Origin: Pseudevernia furfuracea
Lineage: Eukaryota; Ascomycota; Lecanoromycetes; Lecanorales; Parmeliaceae
NCBI GenBank assembly: GCA_022315425.1
Contig: JAIUPT010000031.1
Coordinates: 1-64,000, forward strand
Length of the DNA stretch: 64,000 nt
Direction of reading: 5' to 3'
Position 1 is the stretch's first letter. Every line of letters starts with the position of its first letter. The position numbers and the translations under genes were made by a program. Below the pieces are notes generated by a model. The model did not search any database, was not told the origin of the DNA, and was given only the letters and a program-made list of their open reading frames with translations. Shown one piece after another: positions 10,056-22,053 of the stretch.

Positions 10056-13000
10056 TCTATACGAGGAGTGAGAACAGCTCCCTTCGTCGATGAATTCGAA
10101 TCAATAAACATCTCGTCGGGCAATGACGATTCGAGTCGAACAGTCGAATTAGTCAAATCAAGCTTCGAGTCGAACGTCGAATCGAGCACCTCCCTACCTA
10201 TCAAGGCAGAGCTTATTGTTGGCGCAAGGGTATGAGCGGTCAAGGTTCAGACTGTGCAGCAGCGGATCAAGGAACTATCAAAGATGAACAGTCTGTTTAT
10301 CAAGAATATTCTAGTACAGAACGCGAGGGGTAAGATCAACACTTTCAGTGCATTGGCTGACAGTGGTGCTGAAGTGAACATTATTAATCGTGTGACTGCA
10401 AGAAAGATGGGCTTATCGATACTCAATATCAACATTGAGCTGAGTGCGATTCACGGCAAGGCAGTTAAGATCTACGAAATGCACTATATCGAATTCCAGC
10501 AGGAGGACGAATAAGATCGAGTTCGTTACTTTCAGGACACCTTCCTCGCTGCGGACATCGACACACGAATAATTCTTGATATGTCATGACTGATCATAAC
10601 GAATCTCAACATTGATTGAGTCAAGAGGTCTTTTCAGTGAAGGACTTACACTGCGACAGTAGCTCTGATAACTACGTGTCGAGTGAACATTATTGAATCA
10701 GAGGATTTTGCTAAGCTTGCTATTAACAAGAACGCAGACTATTTCGCTATACACGCAAGTCAAGTGATAAGCGCAAACGAACCTTCGATACATCAAGACC
10801 GTCAAGATCACATTGCTCGGGCAAACGTTACTAGGACTGTGAATCTACCTCTTAAGTATGTTAAGTACTTCGATATCTTTTCTGATAGTGATGCTGCAGA
10901 GTTGCCGAGTCACGAATCTGCGAACCATGTCATCGATCTCATAGACGAGAAACAATCGTCGTACGACTCTATCTACAGTCTAAACGAAGTAGAGCTGAAC
11001 ACCTTAAGAGGTTATATCGAGACCAATCTGGCGAACGGTTTTATACGGCCAAGCACGTCCCCGACGGAATCTCCTATTCTTTTTGTGAAAAAGTCTGACG
11101 GAGATCTGCGCCTATGTGTGAACTATCGAGAACTGAATATAATTACGATAAAGAATCGTTATCCCCTTTCTCTTGTTGACGAGTCGATTGATCGTTTGAC
11201 TATGATCAAAAGATACACACAGTTGAATCTCATCGCTGCATATTATCGTCTTCGTATCAAAAAGGGTGATGAATAAAAGACTGCGTTCAGAACACGTTAT
11301 GGTCACTTTGAGTATCAAGTCTTATCGTTTGGGCTGACAAATGTCTCTGCAACTTTTCAAGCGTATATCAATCAAGCATTAACTGAGAAGCTAGATGTCT
11401 TCTATATTGTTTACCTTGATGACATTCTCATTTATACGCAAGACATAGGTGCGAAGCACGTCGAGACTGTAAAGTGAGTTCTGAACAAATTGAAGCAGCA
11501 CGAACTATTCGTTAATCTTTAGAAATGTCGTTTCAGCACAGATGAGATACACTTCCTAAAATATGTTATCGCTCCGTCGGGGGTTAGCATAAAGAAAGAT
11601 CGAATACAGTCAGTCAGAAACTAATCGAAGCTGAAGTCTGTACGAGACATTCAGATATTCGTGAACTTTGCGAATTTTTATCGCAGATTCATACGTGGGT
11701 TCAGTAAGATCGCTGCTTCACTTACGAAGTTGATCAAGATCAACGTTTAAGAGAGATCGAGCTCTGATAGAGTAGTCTCTAACGCTCAGTAAAATACGCG
11801 AATCGCATTCGAGCGTACGAAGTCAAATGAAAAAAACTCGCAGAGTTCATTTGTGCTTACATCTGAGACAAAGAAAGCTTTCGAGAAGTTGAAAATGACC
11901 TTCACGATCGCACCGATTCTACGACATTTTAATCCTAAGCTGTTAATAAGAATTGAGACTGATGCGTCGAGCTATGTCATTGATGATATTCTGAGCCAGT
12001 TGCACGATGAATTGTGACACTCAGTAGTCTACTATTCACGTAAACAAATACCGACGAAGACGCGATATGACGTTCATGACAAAGAGCTATTAGCTATCAT
12101 GGAGTCGTTTAAACACTGACGTCACTACTGCGAGAGTAGTAGACACAAGATCAAGATCTTGACAGATCATCATAATCTCAAGAGATTTATAAGCACTACG
12201 CGACTGAATAGTCGTCAGATTCGTTGAGCGCAGAAGCTGAGTCGCTACGATTTTGCCATCGAATATCGTCAGGGAAAACACAATCCCGCGGATTCACTCA
12301 GTCGAATCCCTGATTACGAGCAAGATGATGATACTGCGAAACGCGAGAACTATCAATTGCTGAGCGAGCTGAAGCAGACGTTACGTGATTTTCGTGCTGT
12401 GAGAAGGTCGGCCTTTATGACTAATTGCTTTTAAATGCTTATCGCTGGAACTCATGAAGTGCCTGATACATGTGAGCAGTGGGCACGTATTCGTGTCACT
12501 GTTGCAGCAGAAGATCTCGCAGAGAATGTTATAAACGATCAGTCGTTCGACGATATGCTCGTGAAGCTAACTCGTGAAGATGATCATGCAAAGGAGGTAT
12601 TGAAACAGCTGAAGCAGTCTGTTGTTAACTCTCTAAGCGACCTAAGCGATCAACTCTACAGTCTTATCGATGAACGACTGTATTATAAAGAGAAGATCTA
12701 TGTCCCTACGACGCTACGAGATATAATTCTCGATCGATATTACGATGCTTCTCTAATAGATCATTTCGATACTGAAAAGACTCAGATACTAATTTAACGT
12801 AAGTACTTTTAATCGAAGCTTGCAAGGGATATGAACGAGCACGGTACATCGTATTCTATGTGCGCTATAATCAAGTCGTCTAGATATAAGTCGTATAATA
12901 AGTTGACATTATTGTCGACTTCTACTCATAAGTGAAAGAACATCTCATTGAACTTCGTTATTGAATTGTCGCTCTTCAAGAACTGACGTGATCACATCTA

Positions 13001-14132
13001 CGATTCGATTCTGATAATTGTGGATCGTCTCACGAAGATGTTACATTACATAGCAGTGGACAAGACGCTCGACGCGAAGCAGTTCGCACAAATGCTGATC
13101 GAGAATCTGATGAGATATCATGAGCTATCTGACTCAATAGTAACGAACCGTGGGTCGCTATTCATCTCTCAGTTCTAATCTAGTCTTGTATACTTTTTGA
13201 GGGTGAAGCGACGCTTGTCGACTGCATTTCACTCTCAGATCGATGGTCAGACTGAGCGACAAAACAGTATCATGGAATAATACTTACGGGCCTTCGTCTG
13301 CTGGGAGCAGGACGATTGGGTGACATGGTTATCAATCGCGGAGTTTGCGTACAATAACGCAAAGAACTCAGTTACTGACATATCGCCTTTTGAGACTAAC
13401 TTGGGCTACAGTCTCAGAATGTCATGGGACGAGGACATCGATTCGAAATCTCGCTCGCAGACTGCAGTTGACAACGCAAAGCATCTGTTTACACTCATGA
13501 GTGTCTATAAAGATGCGATCTTAACTGCTCAGCAGTCACAGATCGAGTACGCGAATAAACATCGCAAGTCACGAGACTACAAAGTAGGTGACTTGGTATG
13601 ATTGAACACCAAATATCTTAAGACCAAGCGAAACAGAAAGCTGGAATTCAAAAACTTCGGTCCATTCCTTATCACAGACGTCATCGGTTCACAGTCCTAT
13701 CGACTCGAGTTGTCGAGCGACTGGCGAATTCACAACGTCTTTCATGTGTTCTTGCTGAAAAAGAACTCCTCAAAACAGGAAGAGGTAAGCCAAAGCCTAG
13801 AGAACATGAAATTCGACGAAGACGATGCACATGACTACGTGATCGCTGGCGTTGTGAATAGTACAGTTTTTGAACCAGGCGAGGATGGCAAGGCAGGAGG
13901 CCTATACTATCAAGTTCACTGGGAAGGATATCTCGACTCAGAGGATACATGGGAACCCTACGAGGGAGTCTCCCATCTACGGAAGTTGTTAGATAAGTTT
14001 CATAAGGAGCACTCTAATAAGCCTACAGCCGAATCAGTGGTCATCGGAAGGAAGTCACAACGACGTGTTTCAAAGAGACCTGCGTCGAAGAACAAGAACA
14101 AGGATATAGAAGAAAGCGTTGAACATCCGTAA
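10026..14132 (+). pseudogene. pol: pol (PR-RT-RH-IN-chromodomain), stops in one frame
   Basis: One frame runs from 10026 to 14132 with only nonsense breaks. The protease motif ADSGAEVNII lies near 10362. The RT palm YLDDIL motif is at about 11411 and the upstream DLRLCVNYR near 11102. RNase H reads ETDASS (near 11955) and later the chain ending HNPADSLSR (near 12280). Integrase spans about 12700-13600 and keeps DGQTER, but the two expected catalytic Asp positions read Asn (SLNFVIEL near 12950, TNRGS near 13145). A chromodomain (YYQVHWEGYLDSEDTWEP, about 13900-13960) ends the protein, placing the element among chromoviruses. Several stops sit where family members have Trp, as expected of G to A change. 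Confidence 0.88.
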
Positions 14133-14415
14133 CAGTGCTGCAAACGACAGTACTCTTTTGTCCATTTTCCTACCTAACGAGGAGATTTTATGATTTTAAC
14201 GAGGCTAGTCCAGATATTATATGAGACGAAAGAATAGAAGTTCGAACGATATCGATTCGACTGGTTGACTCGAACTCTGAATCGGATGAATTTCAATTAC
14301 TTGACGTTCGTCTGATGTTTGCTGACGCATTGTGGCATGGCTGCAATGAGGTATCGATATACGACATGCTATTGTTCTTTTTTTGGGCTTGCTACCTCAC
14401 AGGAGCTCGTCTTTG

Positions 14416-14428
14416 AAAAGGGGGGATA
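14416..14428 (+). promoter_or_regulatory. Polypurine tract before 3' LTR
   Basis: GAAAAGGGGGGAT lies immediately before the 3' LTR start TGTAAGGG at 14431, the standard position for plus-strand DNA priming. Confidence 0.75.
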
Positions 14429-14430
14429 AT

Positions 14431-14704
14431 TGTAAGGGCCATGAGGTCTCTAGGCATGAGGCGGCCTGTCAGAAGTCCAGGAATCCAACATACATCTAGG
14501 CCAGATCCGGGAGACTATCTCTCTGGTGCAGCTGTGCGGCTGTGCGACTATAGCAGTCGCATAGTAAGTTTGCTTGACATGGGGGTGCACTCTCCCCTGC
14601 TAAATATGCTGCCTCTGAGGACTCCCACCGAGTTCCTCAGGATTCAGTCTATCTAGTAACCAATCCATCTGTTACTCACTCACGCATACCTAGACCCCGT
14701 TACA
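14431..14704 (+). repeat. 3' LTR
   Basis: 274 bp beginning TGTAAGGG and ending CCCGTTACA, with the canonical TG...CA ends. It carries transitions relative to the 5' copy, for example GGCATG to GACATG and GCATGCC to GCATACC. Confidence 0.92.
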
Positions 14705-17700
14705 CTGTTTAATAATACTTTGAAGAAATATAATTTTAAATATATATACTTCTTATTTACTTCTTCTTTTACTCTCTTATTTACTTTATATATTTTAATA
14801 ACTTTATTAATTATATAAATATCAACACTTATTTATACTCTTAACATCTTTATATTATATATTATATAACTCTTTTTATACTTTATTAATTTATACTCTT
14901 TTTATACTTTATTAACTCATATAACTCTATTTTTTCTTTTTTAACTAATTACTTATTTAAACTTTTAATCTTTAAAATATATATAATTATATTTTAATTT
15001 TAATTACTCTTATTACTATTTACTACTTTATATATACTATTATAAACTCAACTTTAAATATAACTCTTTTTATTAATAAACTTTTAACTTTATTAAAATA
15101 TAATATATTTAATTTATAAACAACTTTTATCTTCTTTTATACTTAAACTAATATTATTATTATTATATATATTCTAAACTTATAATTATTAATATTACTT
15201 TTTAATTAATAATAAAAGTAATTAATACACACGTAGTTATAACTACATATAGTCGAACTACATTTAGTTAAACTATATTATATTAACTGGGCGAAATATT
15301 TAGAATAATATTATTAATTCTTTATATGTTTTAAATCTATAACTATTAATATTACTTTTTAATTAATAATTAATAAATACTATACGTAGTTAGAACTAGT
15401 TTTTTATTAATTATAACTTATATAGTCGAACTATATATAGTTGAATTTTATTATATTAATTAAATAAGATATTTAAACTAATATTTTTTAATTCTTTATA
15501 TATTCTAAACTTATAAAAATTTAAATAACTTTTTAACTAATAGTAATTAATACTACACGTAGTTATAACTAGTTTTAACTTATTATAATTAAATATAACT
15601 TATATTATAAGTATTATTAATTAAAACGATAATTAAAATAGTAAGATTAAGAGTATTATTAGTTAAAATAATAACTAAAATAATATTATAAAGATCACGA
15701 TTAACTAGAATAGTAATACTAAGATTAATTTATTATTATTATTATTATTATTGTTATTATTATTATTACTATTACTATTACTATTACTATTATTATTATT
15801 ATTGTTATTGTTATTATTACTGTTACTGTTACTGTCACTGCTGAGATCAATGCTGAGATTAGTGCTGAGATCATTGCTGAGAATACTGTCTGTTGAGAAC
15901 TCCGCTGAGAATACTACCTGCTGAGACCACTGCTGAGACCAATACCGCTGAGAATACTGCTGAGACCAGCGCAGAGAATACCGCAGAGATTACCGCAGGG
16001 AATACCCCAGAGAATACTGCCTGCTGAGACCAGCGCTGAGAATACCGCTGAGAATATTACCTGCTGAGACCACCGCTGAGAATATCGCTGAGACCAATAA
16101 CGCTGAGAATACTGCTGAGAATACTGCTGAGACCAATACCGCTGAGAATACTGCTGAGACCAGCGCAGAGAATACCGCAGAGATTACCGCAGGGAATACC
16201 CCAGAGAATACTGCCTGCTGAGACCAGCGCTGAGAATACCGCTGAGACCAATACCGCTGAGAATACCGCTGAGAATACTGCCTGCTGAGATCACCGCTGA
16301 GAATATCGCTGAGAACACTGCCTGCTGAGACCAGCGCTGAGAATATCGCTGAGACCAATAACGCTGAGAATACTGCTGAGAATACTGCTGAGACCAATAC
16401 CGCTGAGAATACTGCTGAGACCAGCGCAGAGAATACCGCAGAGATTACCGCAGGGAATACCCCAGAGAATACTGCCTGCTGAGACCAGCGCTGAGAATAC
16501 CGCTGAGACCAATACCGCTGAGAATACCGCTGAGAATACTGCCTGCTGAGATCACCGCTGAGAATATCGCTGAGAACACTGCCTGCTGAGACCAGCGCTG
16601 AGAATACCGCTGAGACCAATACCGCTGAGAATACTGCTGAGAATACTGCTGAGAATATCGCTGAGAATACTGCTGAGACCACCGCAGAGAATACCGCAGA
16701 GATTACCGCAGGGATTACCGCAGGGAATACCGCAGAGAATACTGCCTGCTGAGACCAGCGCTGAGAATACCGCTGAGAATACTGCCTGCTGAGACCACTG
16801 CTGAGACCAATACCGCTGAGACCAATATCGCTGAGACCAATGCTGAGAATACTGCTGAGATCACTGCTGAGATTATTGCTGAGAATACTGCTGAGAATAC
16901 TGCCTGCTGAGACCACTGCTGAGATCAGCGCTGAGAATATCGCTGAGAATACTATCTGCTGAGACCACCGCTGAGAATATCGCTGAGAATACTGCCTGCT
17001 GAGACCAGCGCTGAGAATACCGCTGAGAACACTGCCTGCTGAGATCAGCGCTGAGAATACTATCTGCTGAGACCAGCGCTGAGAATACCGCTGAGAACAC
17101 TGCCTGCTGAGATCAGCGCTGAGAATACTATCTGCTGAGACCAGCGCTGAGAATACCGCTGAGAACACTGCCTGCTGAGATCAGCGCTGAGAATACCGCT
17201 GAGACCAATATCGCTGAGAATACTGCTGAGAATACTGCTGAGAATATCGCTAAGATCAATGCTGAGACCAATGCTGAGACCAATGCTGAGACCAGCGCTG
17301 AGAATACCGCTGAGAACACTGCCTGCTGAGACCAGCGCTGAGAATACCGCTGAGAACACTGCCTGCTGAGACCCGCGCTGAGAATACCGCTGAGAACACT
17401 GCCTGCTGAGACCACCGCTGAGAATACCGCTGAGACCAATACCGCTGAGAATACTGCTAAGAATATCACTGAGATCAATACCGCTGAGATCAATGCTGAG
17501 ACCAATGCTGAGATCAATGCGGAGACCAATGCGGAGACCAATGCTGAGACCAATGCTGAGACCAATGCTGAGACCAATGCCGAGATCAATGCTGAGATCA
17601 ATACTGAGACCAGTGCTGAGACCACTGCCATTAAGTGTCGCATTGAGTGTCATATTGAGTGTCGCATTATTCTAATCACTATTTTTGTCAGCGATGCTCT

Positions 17701-17907
17701 CAGCATCATTATTCTAATTAAGAATACTTCTCAGCGACGAAGACTGCATACAAATCTTTATGATGAACGTCGCTGACGATCATTGCCCTGAGAGGCTTTG
17801 CACTGCAAAACCTGCCGCTAGCGATCGATTCGGAAAACGTTGTTTCACCAATGAAAAATTTATCCGAATGAGTTTTGCGGTGCAAAGCCGTCGAATACTA
17901 GGGTTAG
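14705..17907. repeat. Composite subtelomeric repeat, copy 4, truncated
   Basis: AT block (G-free about 14726-15217), TTA tract (15727-15837), the longest minisatellite (15838-17628), 12-mers, and module A only (arms 17794-17810 and 17873-17889, the right arm with one change). Module B and the linker are missing; the copy ends CGAATACTAGGGTTAG and gives way to single-copy DNA. No gene is seen in the AT block. Confidence 0.8.
15838..17628. repeat. GCTGAG minisatellite, copy 4, longest
   Basis: About 1.8 kb of the GCTGAG-based array containing higher-order duplications: a block of about 234 bp around 16000-16250 recurs at 16240-16490. On the minus strand long overlapping open frames arise from the repeat. 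Confidence 0.85.
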
Positions 17908-19397
17908 TCATGTTGTAGGGAAAATTTTTCTTATGAAAACGCACTCTTTAGATTTTTCAAATTCGTAAAAACATACTTACATTTCATGATGAATAAGATT
18001 TTTCTAAATTTCATCATGGAATATGAGTAGGCGCTAGTGGAGAGTATCATGAAATGTGATCACATTCCATGACACTCTATTAGATAGTCGAAATAAAGTC
18101 GTTAATAAGAAAGATAGCTTTCTTTTATTTATCGAAATAATAAATATCTTTAAATTAGTCTCGCTTTTAACAATCGCATTATTTAAAGCTGAAAAAGAAT
18201 TATATAATTATAGTATTCTAGAAGATAAGCATAAAAATAAACGATATTATATATCTTATATAACTCTCAGTCGAGTTATTAATAAGGTCAGACTATTTAT
18301 TATAATCTCAGACGATCTATTAAGAAAGTAATTAAGTATATCGACGAGATATATAAGAAATAAAGTAATTCGATAGATTCTTCTTTCGATAGCAATTAAG
18401 TAATAAATAAGAATACAAATAGTCGAATATCGCATAATTACAAATCAGAGTTCAGTTAAACTTAGAATTAAAACTTTTACTTGATTTTATAACGATAGAC
18501 ATAGTCAAATATTATATAATTAACAAATTAGAGTTCGATTTGAATTTGACTTAGAATTAGAACATACGTCGCAAGCAACCTGATTTTTGTCTTAGAATCA
18601 TGAATTTAATTTATAGATCTATACTTGTATTAAACATATATAAAATAATCTAGACACTTTTAATAGAGCATCTAAGATTAATCGTAATTTAAAAAACTAT
18701 AAGATCTAAGACTTGAGGGCGGTGTGCGTTCTTTAAAAGGAGGATATCGACATAATCGATATTCAATTCATTCTAGGGAAATAGGTGTGGTCTAATGCTG
18801 CGGCCACGCCAAGGGCTAAGCCTCATGTCCTCACCGCAAGACTAATACTAGCTAATCGTTGCGCCAGATTCTGCCAACGCTCTTAGCCTCTTGCATTGAG
18901 TAGTTTCAGCCGCAGAGTATTCGCCAGGCTAGTTATAGCAGATGCCCACACTTTTCTACATCATCATTGAATGGTGGTGAATCACAGTCTCGGGTTCGCC
19001 CCACGGAACGATTATACGTACAGTCATTTTACGGGACTTTTAAAGGTTCATTAGCCTATGTACTCATCGCTTATCGAGAGCGCATTCAAGGCACTCACTT
19101 TGTCCCAAGAGACAGCTGCCTATTATATATCAATATAATATTGGCGAGTGAGTCGAACCACACATCTATAGTCAAGTACGTCACCGCGTAGACGGAGAAG
19201 CTTTTCGTGCTGTTTCTCGACTGCAAATGACAGCACTGTGCGCCAACATTCCAGAATTTCCGTCCTTTTTTGGACTACCATGACTTTTTGTTTCATCACG
19301 GTTGAGTCTTCATCTATATCAATATAAACAAAACATTACGACATCTAACATGGAACAACCATCCTCCCGCACAGATTCGAAGTTTGTTTAAAATGAA
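17908..19397. other. Decayed AT-rich intergenic region
   Basis: No gene is supported. The stretch 18056-18700 is strongly AT-rich and contains a 91-codon open frame (18056-18331) with Lys/Ile/Tyr-rich composition, as left by a mutated transposon. A near-perfect 26-bp palindrome lies at 18047-18072, with related TTTCATGAT pieces at about 17977 and 18010. GC content rises after 18780. Confidence 0.5.
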
Positions 19398-21340
19398 TCA
19401 ACTATGAATCAACTCAATCCTGTTTGTACCCAAAAAAGTATTCTGCCCGCCGACCCTTCCGCCACTAAGACAAGCATTCTGGATGTCCTCAGCCCACTGA
19501 GCAGCTAGGTAACACGTCGTTCCCCACACTGATCCACAAATGGAGATCGCCGCTGAGCCGTAAGAGACCATAGTAGTGCACCGACTGTCAACCAGATTTT
19601 TTTGGACGCACAGTTCTTCAGAGCCCAGGCCTTTAAGTTTTTCAATGACTGCGGTGACGTCTCCAGTTGTTGGGCTGGCATTGGTAGTTTCGCAGGTGAT
19701 ACGACCGGGATTGACCTGCCCTGTCGCCTGTGGTTGAGCGGAACTAACCTGTGGTTCACTGAGCGACTTGTTAGAGACATGAACATGCAGCGACCCAGAT
19801 ATCAATAATCTCGGTGATGGTTCTAGAGAAACTTCTGTACTCACGCTGGTGCCGGTAGTATTTGCTGATAGTCCGGGTTGTATTTGTACACGGATATATC
19901 ATAGCAGGGACACCCCTGCCAAAGATCAGATACCGTCTTTATGCCCAAGCAACTAGAGGAACCAGCATTGCCACCACAACTAAATCAATGTCAGGACACT
20001 ACCGCTTTTCCGCAACAAGTAAAACTTACTTGATGCAGTCTGGCTGCAATGTTTGAGGAGGACAGCTAGCTCCGGATGTGAACGACTGAGTAGATGTTTC
20101 GGTATCCGAAAACGCCTCTTGTGGTATTAAGAAGGCATTTCCATCTGCTACCAGGCAATTCCGAACCACAGCTGCGATGATAAGTACAACCGTTGCAACG
20201 GCGATCAAGCCCGTGCTACTCAGGAGCAGATTCGTTATTAGCTGCCCTGCAGCCACTACATTCTGTGCTGCTTGTACCAGCGCTGGAACAAATGGGCCCA
20301 GTTGGAGGTTTTGAGCAGTACGCAGCAACTGGAGCTCCCCACCAGGAGCTAATTCTGGCCACATCTTAACGGCATCACCCACCGAGCTTCCCCAGTCAAT
20401 CAATGAATCCACTGAGCCTCGATCCTCGAGCGGCTTATTGATGTACACTGATGGCGACAAGCAAGCAGCACCGCTTTGCGTGGCTGTCAAGATCGTTTCA
20501 ATTGGTGCTACTTCGACGGTAGGTACCACTATGAACAAATCGCCCGAGAAATATCCTGGCCCGTCCGTCGTAGCAGTAGAAATTGCCACTAAGCTGTTGC
20601 ACCATCAGTACAGAATGAGTAAAGAGTAATTCCGCACTGCTAAGAAGAACCTTTACCCTGTAAGTACAGTACTCGTAACCCAAGGTGTAGTACTCGAAAC
20701 CCAACTTGACGTTGTAATCAAGGGGATAGTGACCGGATTTGGGTCATCAAGTCCAGTGACAATTACCACCGAGCTAGAAAATTGGGCCGCGATCATCTGT
20801 TTGTAACCCTCTGACTGGAAATTGACAAGCTGTGGCTGTGCATTTACGTCCTCAACTTTGTTATAAGAAAAGACTACTCCAATAAGCGCCACCACAGCAG
20901 CCATAATTAGTTGCAAAGGTGAGAGCCTTGCCTCAAGGGCATTGTCAGTGTTGACGGCGTTTTCTATACTTGATTGACAATCGGGTGAATTAGCTTGAGA
21001 GCAATTGCTTTGCACTGCTGCGTGAGCACTGGCCGCTATGCTTGCGCCGAGGTATATCTGTGGAAGCCCGCCCACGGAAGCTGATGTTACGACGACCTTA
21101 TCGGTACCGAGGTTGGTCGGTATGCTTGCCTAGTGAGCGTCAAACACCATATCAAGCCAGACCAGACTAACCACCCACTGTGAGATTGACCCAGGCACTC
21201 GGCGTCGCGATCGTAACTGTTGGGAGGTTGCCACGAGGCGAAGTAGGCATGCTCGTACTTGTGGGTGTCTGTTGCAGCGACACTTTGAAAGCACAGCACA
21301 GTACTACCAATAGCACGTGGAAGCGGATTGCCGTAGCCAT
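19398..21340 (-). CDS. Secreted/surface protein with Cys-containing C-terminal domain, 5 exons
   Basis: Proposed exons: 21340-21179, 21129-20657, 20593-20030, 19979-19845, 19743-19398. All junctions have GT/AG and keep frame, giving about 559 residues. The start ATG opens a signal peptide (MATAIRFHVLLVVLCCAF). Hydrophobic stretches lie near the middle (LIMAAVVALIGVVFSY; LIAVATVVLIIAAVV), so it may be membrane-held. Exon 4 adds a Cys-rich segment (CGG..SSSCLG..GCPCYD). The last exon is a small domain of about 115 residues starting ITCETT and ending RVGGQ...ELIHS with spaced Cys, of the kind seen in small secreted fungal effector-like proteins. I recognise the pattern but cannot name a family. 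It lies at the edge of the repeat zone. Confidence 0.65.
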
Positions 21341-22053
21341 CTTTGCCCAGGTAAGCCTAAGATCTATGGCAGAAGGTACGCCGAATATTGCGATTCAACT
21401 CCACACGCTCAAGAGCGGTGGGGTGGGCGGTGGGATTCTCAAGTGGAGCTTACCTCGAAAGTAGGTCAAGCAAATTATGCAGCGGATACTCTGCAATGTT
21501 GATGCTACAAAAATGATGAGGTAGCAAAGATCGGGATGTACATAGGGTATACATAAGAAATGATAAATGATAACAAATGCTCAATTTCGGATTTGAATTT
21601 GAGTATCGCCAGGCGCCCACTACGGTAGTTAGCAAAAGTTTCGAAGAAGCTTCAAGGCAAGGAAATCGTATATAGACAGAGATACGAGCCTTGCGTAGAG
21701 CTTAGGATATGAAGTGTTGGATGCTGACATAGGTAATGCAGATAACCCGGCGAAGTGAATTAGATCTTGCGCTTAGAAAATTTTCTCTCGTGTTGTAAAT
21801 TAAATTTGCAACATCTTCAATAATCCCGTCCCTCGCGAGATCTTCCACAAATGAAAACCTAGGATCATGAATGGACGTTGGAATTTGGAAACGAGAATAC
21901 GAATCACATGATCTATTATTAAGAATGCTAAAGTATCATTCACGTTGAATCTTATCATTCTCAAGTCTGTAATCACGATAGAGAATTATAATGAATAGGC
22001 TGCGCTGCGATCTACGATTTCGTCTTCTCATCGTACATAATCTTTGAGGTATC
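21341..22053. promoter_or_regulatory. Intergenic region between divergent genes
   Basis: The two flanking genes are transcribed away from each other, so this 0.7 kb probably holds both promoters. AT-rich from about 21500. No further motif is called with confidence. Confidence 0.4.

Larger units (their letters stand above)
8355..14704 (+). mobile_element. Ty3/gypsy chromovirus LTR retrotransposon, decayed
   Basis: Element of about 6.3 kb with two LTRs of about 270 bp that differ at four positions seen by eye, all C:G to T:A transitions. Internal order is gag with a CCHC knuckle, protease, reverse transcriptase, RNase H, integrase, chromodomain: the Ty3/gypsy chromovirus order. pol stays in one frame from 10026 to 14132 and is broken only by in-frame stops. 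A polypurine tract precedes the 3' LTR. No target-site duplication is visible: the left junction is TTAGGG repeat and the right is CTGTTTAATAA. No tRNA primer site was recognised after the 5' LTR. Confidence 0.93.

Noticed and set aside
15990..17168. 392-codon minus-strand frame in the minisatellite
   Set aside because: Repeat-driven openness in more than one frame, no stable protein sequence between copies, no ATG-based conserved start.
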